Below, piece after piece: positions 45,177 to 53,913 of a DNA stretch of 64,000 nt. Origin of the DNA: Thalassotalea_E sp964620605 (GTDB lineage Bacteria; Pseudomonadota; Gammaproteobacteria; Enterobacterales; Alteromonadaceae); contig CAZUHQ010000002.1 of NCBI GenBank assembly GCA_964620605.1, positions 47,161 to 111,160 of the forward strand. The letters are read 5' to 3'. Numbering within the stretch: the first letter of the stretch is position 1; the number at the start of each line of letters is the position of its first letter. Under the pieces are notes generated by a model. The model had not been told where the DNA came from. It was given only the letters and a program-made list of their open reading frames with translations, and made no database searches. Made by a program: the position numbers and the translations under genes.

Positions 45177-48100
45177 GTGGTATTTAAATTTTCAGGGGAA
45201 AATCAGTTAGTAGCCACATACAAACTTGCTATTGTTGGCGTATTTGTTGCGATTATGCTGGCGGCGCTACTGATCTCCAGTTATCGCTATCACCAGGAGT
45301 TAGAGCAGTTTGAGCAGCAGGAATTCACTCAGTTAACAACAAAAGCACAAAAGTTGGAAGATGCATTGTTTCAGGCGGTGCAGTCTTTAGAAGCGATTAA
45401 GCGTTTTGCCGATCATAGTTTAAGTTTTCCTCAGGAGCTTGCCCCAACACCTAACTTTCAGCAAAATAAAAGCCGTTTTCTGTTAAAAAAGATGGCGTAT
45501 CAGGGGAACAGCCATCGCCAGCATTTAAGCGTTAATATCAGTGGTATTGGTAAAGTTAGCGAATTTGACGCTGATATTAAGCATGAATTGGCAATGTCGA
45601 CCATGTTAACTCCGGCATTTACCACAGCACAGAATACGGTTGGCATAGCTGACTGGTTTGCTTATGTCTCGTTACAAGGCTTTAGCGCTACTTACCCCTG
45701 GATAGGCCGGAAAAACTGGTTCTATCAGCAAGGTTTGCTCGCCGGTGAGTACCTTGAACAAATTCGTGCTTCCTCTCCTCATATTTATACTCCGCTGTGG
45801 TCACAGCCTTATTTGGCTGATGACAGCAAAGGACTATACCTTTATTTGGCTGCCGGGGTATTTCGCCAGCAAAATTTGGCCGGGGCGATAATGTTTAATA
45901 TTAACCTGGCTTATTTACGACAGTTGCTCGCGAGCGATAGTGATGATGGATTTAGTTATGCGTTAATCAATAAAGCGGATCAATTATTAATACATTTAGA
46001 CGCCGAGCAAGAAAATATTTCGACACCGAGTCGCTGGCAATCGGTATTACCAATAAAACTACAACAATTAACGTATGAGGCGTTAGATATTCGAAGCTCG
46101 TCATTTCAGTATCGACCGGAACTGACTCAAAGTGAAAGCTGGCTGTTTCAACACCATAAGCTTGCGATTAATGACTGGATGTTAGTGAAATATAAGCCTT
46201 ATCAGCACTTTGCTGCCCCGATTTTTCAGCGCTTTACCTGGGTGTTTATCGGGTTGTTTTTTGGTCAGCTGGCATTATTGGCGGTGGTTTATCTGGTGAC
46301 TTATAAAACCTTTATCAAACCGGCACAAAGCTTTATCAGCCATATTTCTCATAGTGCGAAAGGGGATCATGGTAAGGTGAGCCCACCCAAAGGCTGGCAA
46401 TACTGGTTTGATGTTGTTGGCGATATTTTTAGCCAGAACCGCAGTTTATTACAGCAGTTGAAAGATCAGAATAATGTGCTTGATATGCGGGTGCATGAGA
46501 AAACTCAGGCGTTAATGGAAAAAAGTCAGCAGCATCAGCATGATTACGCGATATTGCGCTCTGTGATGGATGCGATCCCGGACTATCTGATTTTTAACGA
46601 TCCGGATGGTCAGGCAATTGGTTGTAATTTGGCATTTGAGCAGTACCTGGGCAAATCTGAGCGTGAAATATTAGGCTGCAATGTCGGGAATTTGATCAGT
46701 AATGAACTCGGCAGGGCGCTGGCGAGCTGTGGAAAAGAGCAATATCAAAAACAAAGCCATTGCGGTATCTTCCAGGTGGTAGAAACTGCAGAAAATACTT
46801 ATGAGCTTTTTAGCTCTGAGTTTTATGATCAACAGCAGCAGGTGCTGGGTTCCATTATTATTATTCGCGATGTCACCAAACAATATGAAGTGAATGCAGC
46901 ATTGGCCAGTGCCAAGGAGCAGGCGGAATTTGCCAATCAGGCGAAGAGTCAGTTTCTGGCGAATATGAGTCATGAGATCAGAACGCCGATCAATGCCATT
47001 TCAGGGATGCAGTTTTTATTAAAACAAACGACATTAACCAACCAGCAATTACAGCACTTAAACCATGCTCAGCAGGCGGCAGACGTTCTACTGCATTTGG
47101 TCGATGAATTGCTCGATTTCGCGAAAATTGAATCTGGCAATATGACGATATTTAAAAAAGACTGTTATATAGATGCGATAGTAAACCAGGCGGTGCGGTT
47201 AAACATTAGCAATATCAATGCTCAGCAGGTGGCATTTGAGGTAAAGATCGCCCCTGATGTGCCATGTCAGATTTTCAGCGATGAAATGCGTTTGGTACAA
47301 GTGTTGAGTAATTTGCTCAATAATGCGGTGAAGTTTACCCATCACGGAAAAATTACACTCTCGGTTGATGCTATCGAAGTGAATGACCAGCAGGCGCTAG
47401 TGAATTTTTCTGTAGAAGATACCGGCATAGGCATCGAAAAGAGTAAACAGGCGGATTTATTTAAGGCGTTTGCCCAGGCGGATGAGTCTATGACCCGAGA
47501 ATACGGTGGTTCTGGGCTCGGATTGTCAATTTGCCAGCGTATCGTAAACTTATTGGGCGGTGAGATTAAACTCACCAGCGAGTTTGGCCAGGGTGCCAGA
47601 TTTAGTTTTAGTGTACCGCTGCAAGCACAGCTGCCGGGCTTTTCATTTCAACCTGCGCCTTCGGTTAATGTTTTCACTCAAGGATATTCGTTCCCCGCTG
47701 ATTTTCAGTGTTTACTGACTGCTTATGGTTATCAGTGTCATCCGCTGACAGCCTGCATCGATAATGAAAAATTGGCTCCTCAGGCGATTAATTTATTGTT
47801 TTTGACGGTGGAAGAAATTGAGCAGGAACTATGTCAGTTACTTGCACAACAACTGGCTGCTAAGCTAGAGAGCAAGCAGTGGCTGGTGGCTGTCTATCAG
47901 GCGCAGCAAAATGAAGAAGAAAATGCCAAGTATCAGCTGTTAGAGCGCTATCAAATTCCTTATGTTATTTGCTTTGCGCCTTTATACCGGTATAGTTTAT
48001 TTACCTTATTTAAGACCTTGGCAAGTAATGTCTCATTGGCGCACCCGACTAAAACCATAGAACCGGCAAGCGAAAATAAAAAAACGGCAGAGCAAGAGCC

Positions 48101-48473
48101 TTTGTCCGGCGTAACTGTGCTGTTGGTGGAGGATAATTTAGTTAATCAGCTGGTGGCGAAAGAGTTGTTAAAAGCGATGGCGGCTAAAGTTATTATTGCC
48201 GAAAATGGTCAACAGGCGCTGGATTTTTTGGCAAAGCAAAGCGTTGATCTGGTATTGATGGACATTCAAATGCCAGTGATGGATGGCCTTACTGCCTGTC
48301 GACTGATCCGCCAGCAAGAAAAATTTAAGCATTTGCCGATAATTGCGATGACCGCCCACGCCCGTGAGGAAGATAAAGAAAACAGCTTTGCCGCCGGAAT
48401 GAATTTGCATATTGCCAAGCCGATTAAATCTGAAGTGCTATTATCGAGCATTCAGTCGGTGATGCAAACCTAG
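45177..48473 (+). CDS. Hybrid sensor histidine kinase (cache-like sensor, PAS, HisKA, HATPase, receiver)
   Basis: A membrane sensor of 1098 residues. Membrane spans at about 17-36 and 350-375 enclose a periplasmic sensor of about 310 residues. Next come a PAS domain (about 455-570, SVMDAIPDYLIFNDPDG), HisKA with His599 in FLANMSHEIRTPINAIS, and the ATPase motifs NLLNNAVKFT, EDTGIGI and GGSGLGLSI. A receiver domain follows with Asp1029 in LVLMDIQMPVMDG and Lys in HIAKPIKS. Between ATPase and receiver is a degenerate receiver-like stretch. The start GTG 45177 lacks a good ribosome binding site; no other start lies before the first span. No cognate regulator is adjacent. Confidence 0.9.
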   Translation: MVFKFSGENQLVATYKLAIVGVFVAIMLAALLISSYRYHQELEQFEQQEFTQLTTKAQKLEDALFQAVQSLEAIKRFADHSLSFPQELAPTPNFQQNKSRFLLKKMAYQGNSHRQHLSVNISGIGKVSEFDADIKHELAMSTMLTPAFTTAQNTVGIADWFAYVSLQGFSATYPWIGRKNWFYQQGLLAGEYLEQIRASSPHIYTPLWSQPYLADDSKGLYLYLAAGVFRQQNLAGAIMFNINLAYLRQLLASDSDDGFSYALINKADQLLIHLDAEQENISTPSRWQSVLPIKLQQLTYEALDIRSSSFQYRPELTQSESWLFQHHKLAINDWMLVKYKPYQHFAAPIFQRFTWVFIGLFFGQLALLAVVYLVTYKTFIKPAQSFISHISHSAKGDHGKVSPPKGWQYWFDVVGDIFSQNRSLLQQLKDQNNVLDMRVHEKTQALMEKSQQHQHDYAILRSVMDAIPDYLIFNDPDGQAIGCNLAFEQYLGKSEREILGCNVGNLISNELGRALASCGKEQYQKQSHCGIFQVVETAENTYELFSSEFYDQQQQVLGSIIIIRDVTKQYEVNAALASAKEQAEFANQAKSQFLANMSHEIRTPINAISGMQFLLKQTTLTNQQLQHLNHAQQAADVLLHLVDELLDFAKIESGNMTIFKKDCYIDAIVNQAVRLNISNINAQQVAFEVKIAPDVPCQIFSDEMRLVQVLSNLLNNAVKFTHHGKITLSVDAIEVNDQQALVNFSVEDTGIGIEKSKQADLFKAFAQADESMTREYGGSGLGLSICQRIVNLLGGEIKLTSEFGQGARFSFSVPLQAQLPGFSFQPAPSVNVFTQGYSFPADFQCLLTAYGYQCHPLTACIDNEKLAPQAINLLFLTVEEIEQELCQLLAQQLAAKLESKQWLVAVYQAQQNEEENAKYQLLERYQIPYVICFAPLYRYSLFTLFKTLASNVSLAHPTKTIEPASENKKTAEQEPLSGVTVLLVEDNLVNQLVAKELLKAMAAKVIIAENGQQALDFLAKQSVDLVLMDIQMPVMDGLTACRLIRQQEKFKHLPIIAMTAHAREEDKENSFAAGMNLHIAKPIKSEVLLSSIQSVMQT

Positions 48474-48483
48474 GGTTAATAAA

Positions 48484-48933
48484 CTACTTAATCTTTGATG
48501 ACTTATGTTGCAGTTTTGCCATGATCTGACTGAGTGCTTGCTGCTCATCCGTGGTTAACGCCGATAATAGTTGTGCTTCCCGTTGTAATACTAAAGGTTC
48601 CAGCTGTTGATAAAGCTGCCGTCCTTTAGCTGTCAGTTCAAGCAAAAATGAGCGCTTGTCCCTGGTATTTTCAATGCGTTTGATTAACTGTTTGCTCAGC
48701 ATGCGTTGAATGGCTCTGCTGGCAGGCATTTTGTCCAGATTAGCATCACTACCTATTTGTTTGGCATTTTGCGGCGCGTGATTTGCTAAAATTGCCAATA
48801 TGCGCCATTCCTGACGGCTAAGGTTAAATTTTCCGGTATATATCTGCGCAATACTTTCGCTGATACTCGCTTGCAATTTGGTGAGCTGATAAGGGAAAAA
48901 ATGCGCTAGTGTCAGTGTCGGCTTATTGGTCAT
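48484..48933 (-). CDS. MarR-family transcriptional regulator
   Basis: A dimeric winged-helix regulator of 149 residues. The HTH is NAKQIGSDANLDKMPASRAIQRML and the wing LIKRIENTRDKRSFLLELT has the conserved D-x-R of the family. The N-terminal helix FPYQLTKLQASISESIAQIY and the C-terminal helices form the dimer face. It converges with the hybrid kinase (10-base gap) and has 417 bp of DNA before it. The ligand and target are unknown. Confidence 0.9.
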   Translation of the reverse strand: MTNKPTLTLAHFFPYQLTKLQASISESIAQIYTGKFNLSRQEWRILAILANHAPQNAKQIGSDANLDKMPASRAIQRMLSKQLIKRIENTRDKRSFLLELTAKGRQLYQQLEPLVLQREAQLLSALTTDEQQALSQIMAKLQHKSSKIK

Positions 48934-48994
48934 ATTATTGTTAACTGGGACGTGATGGCCTGATTATAAACCGATGTTGCAACAAGAGAAAGGA

Positions 48995-49023
48995 GGCAAG
49001 CCTAGGGGAGAGCTAGGCTTGCC
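48995..49023. repeat. Strong 11-bp hairpin in the marR upstream region
   Basis: GGCAAGCCTAG, loop GGGAGAG, CTAGGCTTGCC: eleven perfect pairs, about 60 bases upstream of marR. There is no T-run on the + strand and only TCCTTTCTCTTG on the other, so it is not an ordinary terminator. It could be an operator, an RNA leader structure or part of a small RNA. Confidence 0.5.
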
Positions 49024-49350
49024 AGCAATAATTTCGCTATTAATACTGATTCTTGATAGCGCACCAACACCCCTGTAACTGCACCGCGGTCATATTAATC
49101 AAGCGAATTATTAGTTTTTGCTTCATTGGTCTGTGAAGCACAGTAAGAGTAGCAAACTTATGCTTAAAAAAAAGTCATCTCGATAAATTAATATTGCATT
49201 TGCAGTAATAATACTAGTGGTTTTGTAAAAAAAGTGTTACATAAATAACTTCATCTGTTAACTGTAGCTTTTGTTTTGAAATTTTTGTCGTTAAAAGCTT
49301 ATGTTTCGAACGAAGTTTAGCAACCCATGCTATCGGCTTTGGTGATATTT
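49024..49350. other. AT-rich intergenic region between marR and the kinase gene
   Basis: It contains no supported reading frame. It holds several A/T runs and the 3' end of the minus-strand kinase cluster. No T-tailed hairpin terminator for that cluster was found. Confidence 0.3.
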
Positions 49351-50442
49351 TTAATTGGGATCAATTGCGCTGACAATAGCGCTGAGCTCTGCTTCGATAT
49401 CGTGTAACTGCTGGAAAAAGTGCAGCTGGTTTTTTGCCCGTTCCAAATTGTGTAACGGGTGATTGGTGTGAAAGTAGTTATCGCCGTCGATAAAGTCTGT
49501 TAAGAAGCGAACCCCTATCATAAAGGGCAGTAATTGTGCGCCGATAACTAAACTTTGTTGTTCTAACTGACTCATTTTACCGGAAAAACTGTCGACATAG
49601 CCTCGGGCTAACGCGCTAAAAATATCAAGGCGAACTGTCATTTTTGCAAGTTCAGTGCCATCTTCCGGTAAGTTGGAACAACAGGTCCTAACCATGTCGC
49701 CAAAGTCATGCATAATAAAGCCTGGCATACAGGTATCGAGATCGATTACCGCAACCGGAGAGTGAGTGGTGCTACTAAATAGTAAATTGTTGATTTTAGT
49801 ATCATTATGGGTCACTTGCAGCGGTAAGCTTTGTTCAAGTTCAGCAACCTGCTTGATAAAGTCCTGCTGGGCAAAACAAAAATCCACTAAGTTTTGACAA
49901 AGTGATAAACGCGCTTTTGCATCTTTTTCCACAGCCGCCTGTAATTGCGCCAGTCTGAAATCCAGGTGATGAAATTGCGGAATGATTTCTGTAAGTTCGC
50001 TGGCCGGAAAATCACTCAACGTTGAGGTAAACTGACCAAAGGCCTGTGCAACCTGACACGCTTGCTCAGCTGTTTCAACGGCCTCAACGGTATAACAGTT
50101 ACCGATAAACTCTAGTGCCCGCCAGGTATTTTCACCTTCAGTCACTTTAACCGCACCGTGATTGGCGCTGATTTGCCACATCGGCTCCAATGAATATTGA
50201 GCCTGTTCTTTTTTCTGCTGCAAATACTGGTTGATTAACTCAGCGTTATTGATGACATCTTCCGGACGCTTAAAGACATGATGATTAATGCGCTGTAAGA
50301 CAAAGTTAGTTTTTTCACTACGTACCAGGTAAGTACAGTTAATTAAGCCATTGCCAAGCGGTGCAATTTTGCTATTGCTTAGCGAACAATCATAAAAGGC
50401 TAACACCTTGTTGAACTGTTCTTGATTGATGACTTCGTTCAT
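49351..50442 (-). CDS. Phosphotransferase, N-acetylhexosamine 1-kinase-like (APH fold)
   Basis: A cytoplasmic kinase of the APH/choline-kinase fold, 363 residues. The catalytic loop is HNDTKINNLLF (212-222) and the metal-binding motif is VIDLDTCMPG (232-241). The pair HNDTK...DLDT-x-MPG is characteristic of NahK-type kinases that phosphorylate N-acetylhexosamines at C1. It lies 74 bp after a sugar nucleotidyltransferase gene on the same strand, which fits a two-step salvage from free sugar to sugar-1-phosphate to NDP-sugar. The sugar itself cannot be told from the sequence. Confidence 0.8.
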   Translation of the reverse strand: MNEVINQEQFNKVLAFYDCSLSNSKIAPLGNGLINCTYLVRSEKTNFVLQRINHHVFKRPEDVINNAELINQYLQQKKEQAQYSLEPMWQISANHGAVKVTEGENTWRALEFIGNCYTVEAVETAEQACQVAQAFGQFTSTLSDFPASELTEIIPQFHHLDFRLAQLQAAVEKDAKARLSLCQNLVDFCFAQQDFIKQVAELEQSLPLQVTHNDTKINNLLFSSTTHSPVAVIDLDTCMPGFIMHDFGDMVRTCCSNLPEDGTELAKMTVRLDIFSALARGYVDSFSGKMSQLEQQSLVIGAQLLPFMIGVRFLTDFIDGDNYFHTNHPLHNLERAKNQLHFFQQLHDIEAELSAIVSAIDPN

Positions 50443-50516
50443 GGGAAAACATCCATTGCTTATCTTATACCAAATTGACTAATAATTTAGTTAAATTAAT
50501 GGTATTAACTGCTTAA

Positions 50517-51410
50517 TTATTTAGATAAGGAAGGAAAATGTCCTTTATCTATCAGTGTTGTTAATGCCTGGTTGACCGAGATTGAATCGGCCGCATATGT
50601 TACGCCAAACCATTGATCATGTGAAGTTAAAACATCAACTTCGGCGGATTGCTCGATTAATGTCATCACCGCATCGGGTAAATAACACTCAATGCCGTCT
50701 GGACAAAACTGGCTAAACGTTTGGCGCAGCAATTGCTCAATGACCGGGAAAATAGTGGTATTAAAACACCAGAAATTCATCGATATCAAGGCATCTGATT
50801 CTAGAGGCACAACTTGTTGCTGATGAAAGCCAACTAACTGCTCAGTTGCTTGGTAGTGAATATTAGTGATTTCGGTAATGGCCAGCAGTTTGCTATCGCC
50901 TGAAAGCTGGCATAAACCGCGATTGACGCCGCCATGAGCCGATAAGGTTTGTTTTAACTGATAACAGACTAAAGTTGCAGCATTTGCTAAGCCGTGTTGC
51001 TGCACCAGTTGAAATGCCTGCTTGCCGTAATAATCGTCTGCATTGATCACCGCGAAGTTGCCCGTGAGGTAGTGTCTTGCACACCAGAGTGCGTGGCTAG
51101 TACCTAAGGGCTTAGTGCGTTGGCTGTCTATGATGCAGCCGCTGGGTAGGTCGCGCTTGTCCTGATAAACTATGTCGCAGCGAATATTTTCCGGTAAATA
51201 CGCGAGTATTTGCTCGCTGAGAGTTTGTTTGTGCTGCGGTTGAGTAATAAAAACCAGGTGGTCAAAGCCATGCGCTAATGCATCGGCAATATTGTATTCC
51301 ATTAAGGTTTTTTGTAAGCGGCCAAACTGAGCAAACTGTTTGGCACCACCGAACCTGGAGCCCCGGCCAGCAGCCAGAATCACTAATGTGTTAACAGGGC
51401 TGGAACTCAC
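50517..51410 (-). CDS. Sugar-1-phosphate nucleotidyltransferase (GT-A fold)
   Basis: A nucleotidyltransferase of 297 residues. The N-terminal nucleotide loop is VILAAGRGSRFGGAKQFAQF, where the usual x-K-x-L/P is read GGAKQF, and the metal-binding Asp pair is in FAVINADDYYGKQAF. An open sequence LGTSHALWCARHYL resembles the pyrophosphorylase G-T-x-x-A-x motif. Together with the adjacent NahK-like kinase it probably makes an NDP-hexosamine or related sugar nucleotide. The enzyme lacks any C-terminal hexapeptide acetyltransferase, unlike GlmU. Confidence 0.8.
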   Translation of the reverse strand: MSSSPVNTLVILAAGRGSRFGGAKQFAQFGRLQKTLMEYNIADALAHGFDHLVFITQPQHKQTLSEQILAYLPENIRCDIVYQDKRDLPSGCIIDSQRTKPLGTSHALWCARHYLTGNFAVINADDYYGKQAFQLVQQHGLANAATLVCYQLKQTLSAHGGVNRGLCQLSGDSKLLAITEITNIHYQATEQLVGFHQQQVVPLESDALISMNFWCFNTTIFPVIEQLLRQTFSQFCPDGIECYLPDAVMTLIEQSAEVDVLTSHDQWFGVTYAADSISVNQALTTLIDKGHFPSLSK

Positions 51411-51443
51411 TATAACGCCTTGTATCTGTTATTATTTATTAAA

Positions 51444-51461
51444 GCTTAACATGTGTTAAGC
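51444..51461 (-). terminator. Terminator-like palindrome at the end of the histidine kinase gene
   Basis: An 18-bp perfect palindrome GCTTAACATGTGTTAAGC overlaps the stop codon. On the minus strand it is followed by TTTAATAAATAATA, a weak tail. It may reduce transcription into the nucleotidyltransferase gene. Confidence 0.35.
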
Positions 51462-52754
51462 GTTTTTCGGCAAGATAATATCAAAACAGGCGCCAGATAG
51501 TTGTTTGGCATGTGTTGCCTGGATCTTGCCTTTATGCCAATGGATCACCTTCTGGCATATTGCCAGCCCTAAGCCAAAGTGCCCCTGCTCGCGTGATCTG
51601 GCACTATCGAGTTTAACAAAGGGATCAAAGACCACAGCCAGTTTATCATCGGCGATCCCTTGGCCATCGTCTTCTATCGAGATTTCTATGGTCTTACTGG
51701 TTTGCGCCAACTTGATTTGTACCTGGCTGTTGGCGTATTGAATGGCATTACTGATCAAGTTTTGCAGTGCGCGATAAAACCAGTGGGCATCCAATCGATA
51801 GTGTTGATCCTGTGGCAATAATTCGCAGCTCAATGTTACTTGATGTTGCTGGGCCAGTGCTTGAAAATCCTGGCAAAATACTTTGATAAATTCGTTAATA
51901 TTGACAACTTCCAGTTTTAGGTTGACTCCTTGGCGTTCCATGCCAGCATAGGATAAAAATGCCGCAGTCATTTCTTCCATCCGGGTTAACTCTGCTTCCA
52001 TGCGATTGAGATAATTATTCTTCTTTTCGAGACTATCAGTGTCTAATGCTGCTTCTACGCCAAAACGCAGACAAGACATCGGCGTTCGGATATCGTGTGA
52101 CAGGCTGCGAGCGAGCAATTTGTTATCTGCCATTAACTTTTCAATTTGTGCCGCCATATGGTTGAAGCTCTTTTCCAGCGGATGAATATAGGAAAATTTA
52201 TTTAACGGTACTCTAACATTCACGTCACCTTTGCCGATCTTGGCAGCGGCATTGGTTAACATATATAAACGCCGAGCCAGTGGAAACAACCATAACATTA
52301 AAATGGCACAAACCCCGATATATAAAACAGTGGTCAGTAAGAGGTTACGTTGATGATCTTCTTCCGGTACAGGGGGAAGCGCCAAACGGATCGAATAGGC
52401 TGGATGGTCACTGAGTTTTCTCAACAGATAAGCTTGTTGATCACTGGCTAATAATAAACCACCTGAAATGGTAAGCTGCTGAGTTAACGAACTTGGCAGC
52501 GCGATATTGGTATTTTCTTCTAGGCTCAGTGTCATCTGATAAGTGACGGCAAGTTCTGCCACTTGGGCAATTAGCTTATCGGCTGGAGTATGATTAAGCT
52601 GCTGACTAAAACCTTCGATAAGTTTTTTGTAGGCGATAATATCTGAGCTTTCGCTGAGATCACTATCGCTGACCACTAATTTATCCAATCCCCAACCGAT
52701 AAGAAACAAGGAGCCCAGTACTGCGATAATAATACTGACAAATAACCGGGTCAC
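51456..52754 (-). CDS. Sensor histidine kinase (RstB-like)
   Basis: A membrane kinase of 432 residues. Spans at about 4-22 and 139-158 enclose a periplasmic sensor of about 115 residues. A HAMP domain (about 160-212) follows, then HisKA with His220 (SLSHDIRTPMSCLRFG) and the ATPase boxes NLISNAIQYA, EDDGQGIADD and GHFGLGLAIC. It lies two bases after the response regulator, so the pair works together. The D-I-R-T-P around the His and the gene order match the RstAB group. Confidence 0.92.
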   Translation of the reverse strand: MTRLFVSIIIAVLGSLFLIGWGLDKLVVSDSDLSESSDIIAYKKLIEGFSQQLNHTPADKLIAQVAELAVTYQMTLSLEENTNIALPSSLTQQLTISGGLLLASDQQAYLLRKLSDHPAYSIRLALPPVPEEDHQRNLLLTTVLYIGVCAILMLWLFPLARRLYMLTNAAAKIGKGDVNVRVPLNKFSYIHPLEKSFNHMAAQIEKLMADNKLLARSLSHDIRTPMSCLRFGVEAALDTDSLEKKNNYLNRMEAELTRMEEMTAAFLSYAGMERQGVNLKLEVVNINEFIKVFCQDFQALAQQHQVTLSCELLPQDQHYRLDAHWFYRALQNLISNAIQYANSQVQIKLAQTSKTIEISIEDDGQGIADDKLAVVFDPFVKLDSARSREQGHFGLGLAICQKVIHWHKGKIQATHAKQLSGACFDIILPKNA

Positions 52755-52756
52755 TG

Positions 52757-53458
52757 CTAGTCGTTCCAGGCGTCAGCAACAAACAAATAGCCTTTACCCC
52801 ACACGGTTTTGAATTTTTTCGGGCTTTGTGGATCGTCATTAAATATTTTTCGTAAGTTCGATAGCATGACATCGAAACGACGATCTTGCCCGTCATATTC
52901 GCGGTTTTTCAGCGCTTTAAATACGGTATCACGGTCAACCACTTCGCCTGCATGGCTGGCAAGAAACCATAAAAAGGCAAACAGACTGGTAGAGAGTTCA
53001 ATTTCTTTGCCTTGATAGGTCACCCTGTTTGCTTCTTCGTTAATACTTAGGTTACCTAAGTTGATTTCATTGTTTTTTACTTCAGCTATATTTTGGTTTT
53101 TCAACGCGCTGTTGATCCGCGCTAATAATGCTCTGGGTCTGACCGGTTTGATAACGTAATCATTGGCTCCGGCTTCCAAGCCTATCACTTCATCGAATTC
53201 ATCGGCTCGGGCGGTGAGCATGATAATAGGTAAGTTGGAGTTTTGTCGGATCAACCGGCACACTTCAATGCCGTTAAGTCCGGGTAGCATGACATCCAGC
53301 AATACTAATTCAGGATTAAAGTCGTTGAGTTTTGGTTCAACCAGATCACCGCGGTCAACATGCTCCACCAGAAAGTTCTGCTCCTGCAAATACTCGATCA
53401 CCCAATCTGCGAGTGTTAAGTCGTCTTCTACTAATAAAATGCGATGTTGTTTATTCAT
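52757..53458 (-). CDS. Response regulator, OmpR family (RstA-like)
   Basis: A DNA-binding regulator of 233 residues. The receiver has Asp55 in LVLLDVMLPGLNG, acidic residues at 11-13 (VEDD) and Lys in YVIKPVRP. The C-terminal winged helix spans about 130-228 (RVTYQGKEIELSTSLFAFLW, then FDVMLSNLRKIFNDDP, ending KGYLFV). It is followed directly by its kinase gene and preceded after 26 bases by the DUF3019 gene. By analogy with neighbours it probably controls the DUF3019-MipA pair. Confidence 0.94.
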   Translation of the reverse strand: MNKQHRILLVEDDLTLADWVIEYLQEQNFLVEHVDRGDLVEPKLNDFNPELVLLDVMLPGLNGIEVCRLIRQNSNLPIIMLTARADEFDEVIGLEAGANDYVIKPVRPRALLARINSALKNQNIAEVKNNEINLGNLSINEEANRVTYQGKEIELSTSLFAFLWFLASHAGEVVDRDTVFKALKNREYDGQDRRFDVMLSNLRKIFNDDPQSPKKFKTVWGKGYLFVADAWND

Positions 53459-53484
53459 TGGTTAATCCCATTTTTACAGATAAT

Positions 53485-53913
53485 TTAAAACAAACGCCAG
53501 CGTCTTTTTCTCGGCGCTGCTTTATGTACCCAGCTTACATCAACTATGGCTTCGGCAAGCGTAATATTTTGTTCGCTCGATCTAAGCTGATATGCCACTT
53601 TTTCACTGGACTCGAATTCAAATATTAAAGTGTTGCCCCGACTGTTTTGCCAGCACTGCATCAGCTTATTGCTGGCTTTTTCATAAATACAAAAGTTGCC
53701 ATGCTTAGCACTATGCCAGGATAAAGAAACCTGAGCAAAGCAGGTACGCCCCTGACGAAGTGCGACACAATTGGCCGGTTTAGCCTGAAAACTCACGTTA
53801 GTCTTGAGTGCCTGGGGTGGGATGGCTTGAGCACCAGCAAATGCCGAACTCGGTATTATCCATAGTACCAGAGTAAAAAACCACGCAATTCCCTTGCCTA
53901 GCTTAGAATACAT
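53485..53913 (-). CDS. DUF3019 family exported protein
   Basis: A 142-residue exported protein with a signal peptide (MYSKLGKGIAWFFTLVLWIIPSSAFA split at about 26). The DUF3019 pattern is AKPANCVALRQGRTCFAQVSL, then FCIYEK, LMQCWQNS and AEAIVDVSWVHK. Four cysteines probably form two disulfides. The C-terminus is basic (PRKRRWRLF). The function is unknown. The gene overlaps the MipA gene by 11 bases and precedes an RstAB-like pair, an arrangement that also occurs in other marine Alteromonadales as far as I recall. Confidence 0.85.
   Translation of the reverse strand: MYSKLGKGIAWFFTLVLWIIPSSAFAGAQAIPPQALKTNVSFQAKPANCVALRQGRTCFAQVSLSWHSAKHGNFCIYEKASNKLMQCWQNSRGNTLIFEFESSEKVAYQLRSSEQNITLAEAIVDVSWVHKAAPRKRRWRLF

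Noticed and set aside
45160..45210. Short frame starting ATG 45160 before the hybrid kinase
   Set aside because: Only 16 codons, in a different frame, with no Shine-Dalgarno; could at most be a leader peptide.
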